A DNA stretch of 64,000 nucleotides, from assembly GCA_032622095.1 (NCBI GenBank), contig CP136065.1, positions 109,347,195-109,411,194 on the forward strand, read 5' to 3'. The stretch is from Siphonodentalium dalli. Lineage: Eukaryota > Mollusca > Scaphopoda > Gadilida > Siphonodentaliidae. Of this stretch, positions 58,901 to 64,000 are shown piece by piece (the first letter of the stretch is position 1; the number at the start of each line of letters is the position of its first letter). The notes beneath the pieces are model-generated. The model saw only the letters and a list, made by a program, of their open reading frames with translations. It was not told the DNA's origin and made no database searches. Both the position numbers and the translations under genes were made by a program.

Positions 58901-60380
58901 TTATCATCCAATGCAAGGACAGTTTGGCCCATCGGATTGGATTTTTTCTCACGATTCGAATGGTATCAAATACTCATTTCCCGCCATAATGAATATACGA
59001 CATTATAGCACTGATGAGTCGAGATTTTGTCAACCCGCGGGAAGCCACCAAAAGATTGAAAATAAATAGTTTTGATGTATATGACCCAACTATCAACTGC
59101 ATCCACCACTCACAACTTCCATTATGTGATAAGCTGGGCAGCGTCTACCATTTTCGTTTTGGAAGCCATATTAGATCAAATTTATTGTTTCTTTTGGTCT
59201 ATTTGAGATGGAATGTTCACAAATAAAAGAAAAGATCAATTATTTTGTAGACAAGATCTGCTCATCCCTAAATATCAAATGCGACCAGAACCCCAAAGTC
59301 GATTTTGGTTAAATTTCATACCGCATTCGTTATAACTTATTAGTGAAGGACCGGAGTAAACTATGATCTAATCTATTAGAAATGTCATTGCTGTAATGAT
59401 CATTGAAAGAATATACCCATTGTTTCCCAGTTCAGAGAGCAACAAGTGATAAACAGAAGTGATAGAAAATAGTATTTTTCACATCGGGTGGCCATTTTTG
59501 GTACTGATTTTTAAGTTTTTACATAGAGCTAGCATAATGGCATCATAAAGAGGTATACATTCGTATTTATTTAGTCAATTTTATTCATCAACCACTACTT
59601 ATAATGGATTGAATGACACTGTGATCAATATCCGCCATTTTCCATATTTTGACCGCCATTTTGGCAGCCATTTTGAGACAAAGCGCCAATTTGGGTTTCA
59701 TTGAATTGGAGTATTTATAGATATTGGTATGCCCAACTTACATTGTACAGTTCTGTCCATTTCTTGTTGATATATGACTGTAATCACAATGGAGAGTTTT
59801 GTGGAATTTTATACCGCGTTCTGTAAAATCGAATTTTTGAGGGTGTAGATGAGTCTGGGACCCCATTTATGGTATCTTTCATTGCTCCAATGATGAATTA
59901 ACATGAATATGACTAATCAATGTCGCCAGTCTGAACCATTATCAAACAACAGGAATTGATCTTTAAGATATTAGGCAAAAACTTCAAATGTTCGAGTTTA
60001 GGCCGCCATTTTGGCGGCCATCTGGGACGATGGGTTCCATTTTTGCCATAAACAGGTGGCACAACATTTTACCTTTGCAAAAATGTATACATTTGTATAC
60101 ATATGACAACATTTGTTCTCACTGTTATCGAATTAATCTCAGTCAGAGTATCTTTTGACTAACGGCAGCCATGTTGGACGCCATCTTGGATCCTGAAATT
60201 TGCCCAAAGCGGATTTTAGCGGATTTTGGATATGTTATACACGAGATTCTCCCGCGTCGAATGACACCAAAATCGCTTCTATACCAATTTCTTCCGGGTC
60301 GAACCCTCTGACGACCACACTACAAAGGAGCGCGAAATAAACGGGTACCACTAAAAGCCGACCACACCTCCCCCATGGTT
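55980..60380. mobile_element. Large foldback element with ~700-bp inverted arms
   Basis: Left arm about 56030-56731, right arm about 59620-60325, mirrored throughout (for example CGCGGGAGAATCTC, CCGCTAAAATCCGCTTTGGG, CAGAACGCGGTATAAAATTC). A second partial direct copy of the left end is at 56742-56910. GGGGGAGGT strings further out (55990, and reversed at 60366) may be the true ends. The 2.9-kb interior has only short ORFs (57182-57538, 57925-58200, 58788-59069) without known motifs, so no transposase was found. Confidence 0.8.
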
Positions 60381-62164
60381 TCTAGTGAGATGGGACATGA
60401 ACTATCGTGCAGAATAGACCTCTATGTACCAAAGTTCCCATCCCCAAGTCGATAGCTCGATCTGAAACGGCACTATTAACCCCTTAACTAATTGCGACCG
60501 TATCCACCATGTATATACTCAAAATAAAAAAGGCACCGATGTGCTCCCCTGGCTTCCTGACCAACGGAAATTGACATACCCCCTGCATCCATCGGGGTAT
60601 AGGGCAAGTTGCTAGCTGTAGCGGAAGTGAATTAATAAACTAATACGCTGCTGTCTAGATAATTCGCCATGGATGTAGGCAAAAAACGCCGAGTAAAACC
60701 CGTCGATCGCACCGACACGAGGCCGAGCGAGATGGGACACACATGTGCATTATCCCTATTCATATATGATTGTGATCTGTAATGTAAGTACATGTACACA
60801 AAAACGAAGAAGGTGTTTCCCGTTCATCCAAGATTGGCGTTGAACAATGCCACCATTCAGACCATATACATGTAGCCTGCATTTCGTGTTCATTGTTTAG
60901 CTGCAATTAATGTTGCATATAGCTCGAGCTATATTGATTCACCCAAGCTGAGAAATTGAAAAATAATGATAAATGCACGAGAAGTATATATATATATAGG
61001 CATACACGATATTACCGAGAATATTACCGACAGAAATATCAGTGTTATCGAGGGATATCATGCAAAAATATGGGTTCTTAACTTCTTATCATAGTGGAGC
61101 CTGTTTGAATGTAATAACTTCGAACTGATCTCAACATAAGTGTGTTTCTATGTTTGTGATCTCGTACACTTGTTTCTCGAACATTATATAATTTGTCGAT
61201 TTTATCAGTATACATTATTTTGCCTCTTTTTGCGTATAATTTCACCAACACTTCAATTTTGATCGTCTATAAACATGCCATGCATCGCAATCGTCTATAT
61301 AAATCCCATAGACGAGGCCAAGGGCCATAATCAGATTTTAAAATCCCTTAATCTGAAATTTTTTTAAATCCGAATTAATTCGCCCCTATAACTGGTGTAG
61401 AAACCCATTTTTATAAAAACACGTATAATGGATAGATGTATACATTTTTAATGACCGCATCGGACCGTTATATACTACACCAATGAGTGACAAGGTGCAA
61501 AAGTCCCATTTTTGCATATACAAAACGCACCATGGCATGAATGCATCTGTCACATTCCGTATCAATTCCCCAAAAAACTGGTTATTTTAGTCATAATATA
61601 TTTGAAAATGGTCTATTCTGCACGATAATGCATGCCCCATCTCGCTCGGTCCCCTGGTGGCGGTGCGGTCGACGTGTTTTATTTTCGCATTTTTCTAGGG
61701 AAGTCGATATATATCTCAGTATATTGTATCTCACGTGACTTTGTTATTGAAATCAAGCTTTCCGATTGGTTGGCTACTCGACTCTATTAGACGTAGTTGT
61801 ATACTACGCCTTCAAGTCTCTCCCATCGTGCACTATGCATATGTAGTTTTGACTACTAAAAATAGTAACGAACACTACATCAAACTTTGTTCTGAAACTA
61901 CTTGTTATTTCGCCGCTGATCCAAATTAAAGCTTCAGTAAGGCGAACATCAATTGTCTGAACTTAGTAAAAGTTGAAAATAGTAGTTTCCTACTGCTAAA
62001 TCAAAATTACAAAGGCAAAAAAAACAAACAAACAAACCTGAACAAAGAGGAATTTAAATTATTTTTTGTTTTTTTTACATATTATTTTTTTTCTTTTAAA
62101 AAAAATGGTGTTTGCCCACCGGTTTGCCTTTAATTTCTGCATTTGTTCGATACAATATAATAAT
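60381..62164. other. Unassigned
   Basis: No ORF with a motif, no repeat that I recognise. Short TA runs near 60988. Confidence 0.3.
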
Positions 62165-62297
62165 TAGAGCATGACTTGTCGTGAAATACGCCGATATAGT
62201 GCATAGTGCGGTTGTGTAGTTCACTCCGCTTCGCGTCGTGAACTACACAACCTCACTATGCACTATATCGGCGTATTTCACTCCAAGCCATGCTCTA
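62165..62297. mobile_element. Long perfect-type hairpin, 60-bp arms, 13-nt loop
   Basis: Left arm 62165-62224, loop 62225-62237 (TCCGCTTCGCGTC), right arm 62238-62297. I count four mismatches in 60 pairs. Outer edges are TAGAGCATG / CATGCTCTA. Most likely a minimal foldback MITE. Confidence 0.85.
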
Positions 62298-64000
62298 TTT
62301 ATTAAATATGGCACAGTATATACCTATCATTATAGGTGGACTTCGCTGCAATCGACTTCGTCAAGTTATGTATCGAAAGAAAGGGAATTTTATGGCCTAT
62401 ACGATACACTGGGGGAATTTATATAACCCTGTATATTATAGCCAAATTCCTGATGTATTTATTTTCTCAATTTATTTGTAATGCTTCTATATGCTCTTCG
62501 TTATATGGAGGAATAAAGATATCTATGGTATATGACATATATAGACAACATAATTATAACATGTAATACACTATAAATAAAAGAGGTGTGTATACTAATG
62601 TAGAGATTCTTGTTTCGCCTGGGCGCCGGCGGTTTTATTTATAGAAATCATCAGGGGGGGGGGTCGGAAAAAATTTCCAGGCACGTATGGTGGGGTGGGT
62701 GGGTGTCTCTCGGGTCCGAAAAGCAGTTTTTTCCATGTGCCAAAAAAAAATTCCATTTCTGCTATTGAGTCTTATTTTGATGCGTTTTGAACAGAAACAG
62801 GTCATATATAGTTAATAGCAATGCTATACTATATATAGAGGTTATCAGAAGTTGGATCAGTTGCACAATGGCCAACAATAACCCAAATTCAACTTGATAG
62901 AACAAGAAACTGCGCTATTGGAAAAATAAAATTTAATCAGGATTCCATCTACTGATACAACAAAATAAGAATAACTATGCAGAACTCAGCTGAAAATAAG
63001 CAATAAAATGAAAGCACACTTGACCATATGTGACATGGAAATAAAGATATAATAAATAATGGAATAAAATAGACTTTTGACAACGTAAGACATAAAATCT
63101 TAACATATAAATTGAAGGCCAGCCGGGCCAGCTTGAATAATTTCAAATTGTTTTCCAAGTCAATGTGGTTCAGCTTGTAATGTTAATCACAGTAACAAAG
63201 ATTTTATCGTCACTGATATCGTGAGCAAAAAAGAAGTGAGATTGGGCTATCCATCCATATGTTATTCCCAATTATTACGAAGCCTATTACTTCAAGCAGT
63301 GGCTACCAGCCTGCCATTACAAGCTATAACATGTTTCCTCAGTTCTGGTTTCTGAGATGCCCCAAGAAGAGTCATGCGGGTATATCATGGTTATGTTTGG
63401 TATTAGCATTATTCTTCAAACTGGGATGAACTGGGATGAACAGTTGTATTTCCACATGTTTTGATAAACAATTTAGTTCAAGCAATATATCACATAGCAA
63501 ATATCAAAATATCAAATAATCTGAAATGTGTTGTACCATGTAGTCTGTAGAATACTCAAATGTGATTATGTGACTAGATCATGTGACTATATGTTATGAA
63601 AATGAATGTTAATAAAAACTTTGGCACTCTGCCTATCCCTAGAAATGTGATTATGTTGACACATTTCTTGATTAATGACACTTATATGATAAATTCAAAT
63701 AGTAACGTTATCTTCATTATGCACTGTTCTATTAAAATCTCGCGCAATAAACTATTTAGGGGGTGGGTGTCCAAAACTGACCGGAAAAAAAACAGAGTGC
63801 ACCAACAAGCAATTTTTTCCGCAACTAAAAAAAATAATTCCTGCTTGTTTTTTAGTGTTTTGGCAATGAGTTGGGCTTCAAAACCACTTTGAATGAGAGA
63901 AATAATGTAATTCTAACTGGTAAACTGACTGCATGCAGTTATCGTGTTGTATTTTGTTGCAAATTTTGAAATCCAAGATGGCTGCTGACAGCCATGTTTT
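62298..64000. other. Unassigned; poly-G and YY1-like strings
   Basis: Overlapping ORFs of 60-76 codons at 62238-62566 and a 98-codon ORF at 63596-63892 have no recognised motif. A G-run is at about 62655. CCAAGATGGCTGCTGACAGC at 63974 resembles the foldback element's AAGATGGC words. Confidence 0.3.

Noticed and set aside
63596-63892. 98-codon ORF near the window end
   Set aside because: AT-rich, no recognisable domain, Asn/Lys-biased composition as expected from random AT-rich sequence.
1-64000. tRNA, rRNA or snRNA genes
   Set aside because: I looked for tRNA B-box-like GGTTCGAATCC strings and conserved rRNA words. The nearest (CTCGACTCGAATCAAAT) belongs to MITE family 1 and lacks tRNA structure.
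1-64000. Autonomous Helitron Rep/helicase or DNA transposase
   Set aside because: No ORF shows Rep motifs, helicase Walker boxes or a DDE domain; only non-autonomous copies were seen.

Overview
The window is eukaryotic, intergenic-looking DNA made almost entirely of mobile elements and their tandem derivatives. It shows no bacterial gene organisation, no dense reading frames and no CRISPR array. Several repeat families are of kinds common in molluscs and related lophotrochozoans: repeats that say 'AAGGGCCATAACTC' and end in GGAC runs (26.3-27.0 kb), monomers carrying 'TCACCCAAGGA' and ending in 'CAGGTGAGCTAAAA' (40.7-42.4 kb), and blocks of GACCTTGA / TCAAGGTCA. A mollusc or close relative is my best guess, at moderate confidence, from recalled repeat style only.

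Layout. 0-4 kb: three copies of an unidentified element (two minus, one plus) whose reading frame opens with a SUMO-interaction-like motif. One copy is split by a cleanly inserted Helitron-like element, and the neighbouring copy preserves the empty site. 4-10.4 kb: mostly unassigned DNA, a CT/CA microsatellite, a TTAA-flanked foldback MITE and a small ORF with one C2H2 zinc finger. 10.5-19.9 kb: a 9.4-kb head-to-tail array of 17 Helitron-like elements in three subfamilies, with a higher-order repeat. 19.9-22.5 kb: a degenerate minisatellite holding the 3' end of a CR1/L2/Jockey-type LINE, itself split by a Helitron-like fragment with a 145-bp flanking duplication. 22.5-47 kb: a MITE graveyard with several TTAA families, a mariner-like MITE, foldback elements, further Helitron-like elements at 27-28 and 30.2-33.0 kb, and two candidate isolated exons (25.07 kb cysteine-rich, 34.08 kb unknown). 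47.28-48.51 kb minus: the only convincing full-length gene, a 412-codon single-exon CDS of unknown function. 48.5-52 kb: microsatellites and an inverted-repeat element. 52.2-55.8 kb: recent exact-looking tandem duplications (521 bp x2, 1,244 bp x2) of Helitron-like DNA. 55.9-60.4 kb: a foldback element with roughly 700-bp arms. 60.4-64 kb: mostly unassigned, with a 60-bp-arm hairpin at 62.2 kb.

The unifying signal is a non-autonomous Helitron-like system. Every unit runs 5'-TC...-hairpin-CTAG-3', sits between A and T, and carries interchangeable tandem cores. One core is dense in TCAAGGTCA half-sites (ERR/FTZ-F1 type, often as the GCNF-type DR0). Another carries a perfect NRF1-type palindrome about every 121 bp. 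No Helitron helicase or other transposase is visible here. All coordinates come from reading by eye. Identities are approximate, and very similar tandem copies could partly reflect assembly.
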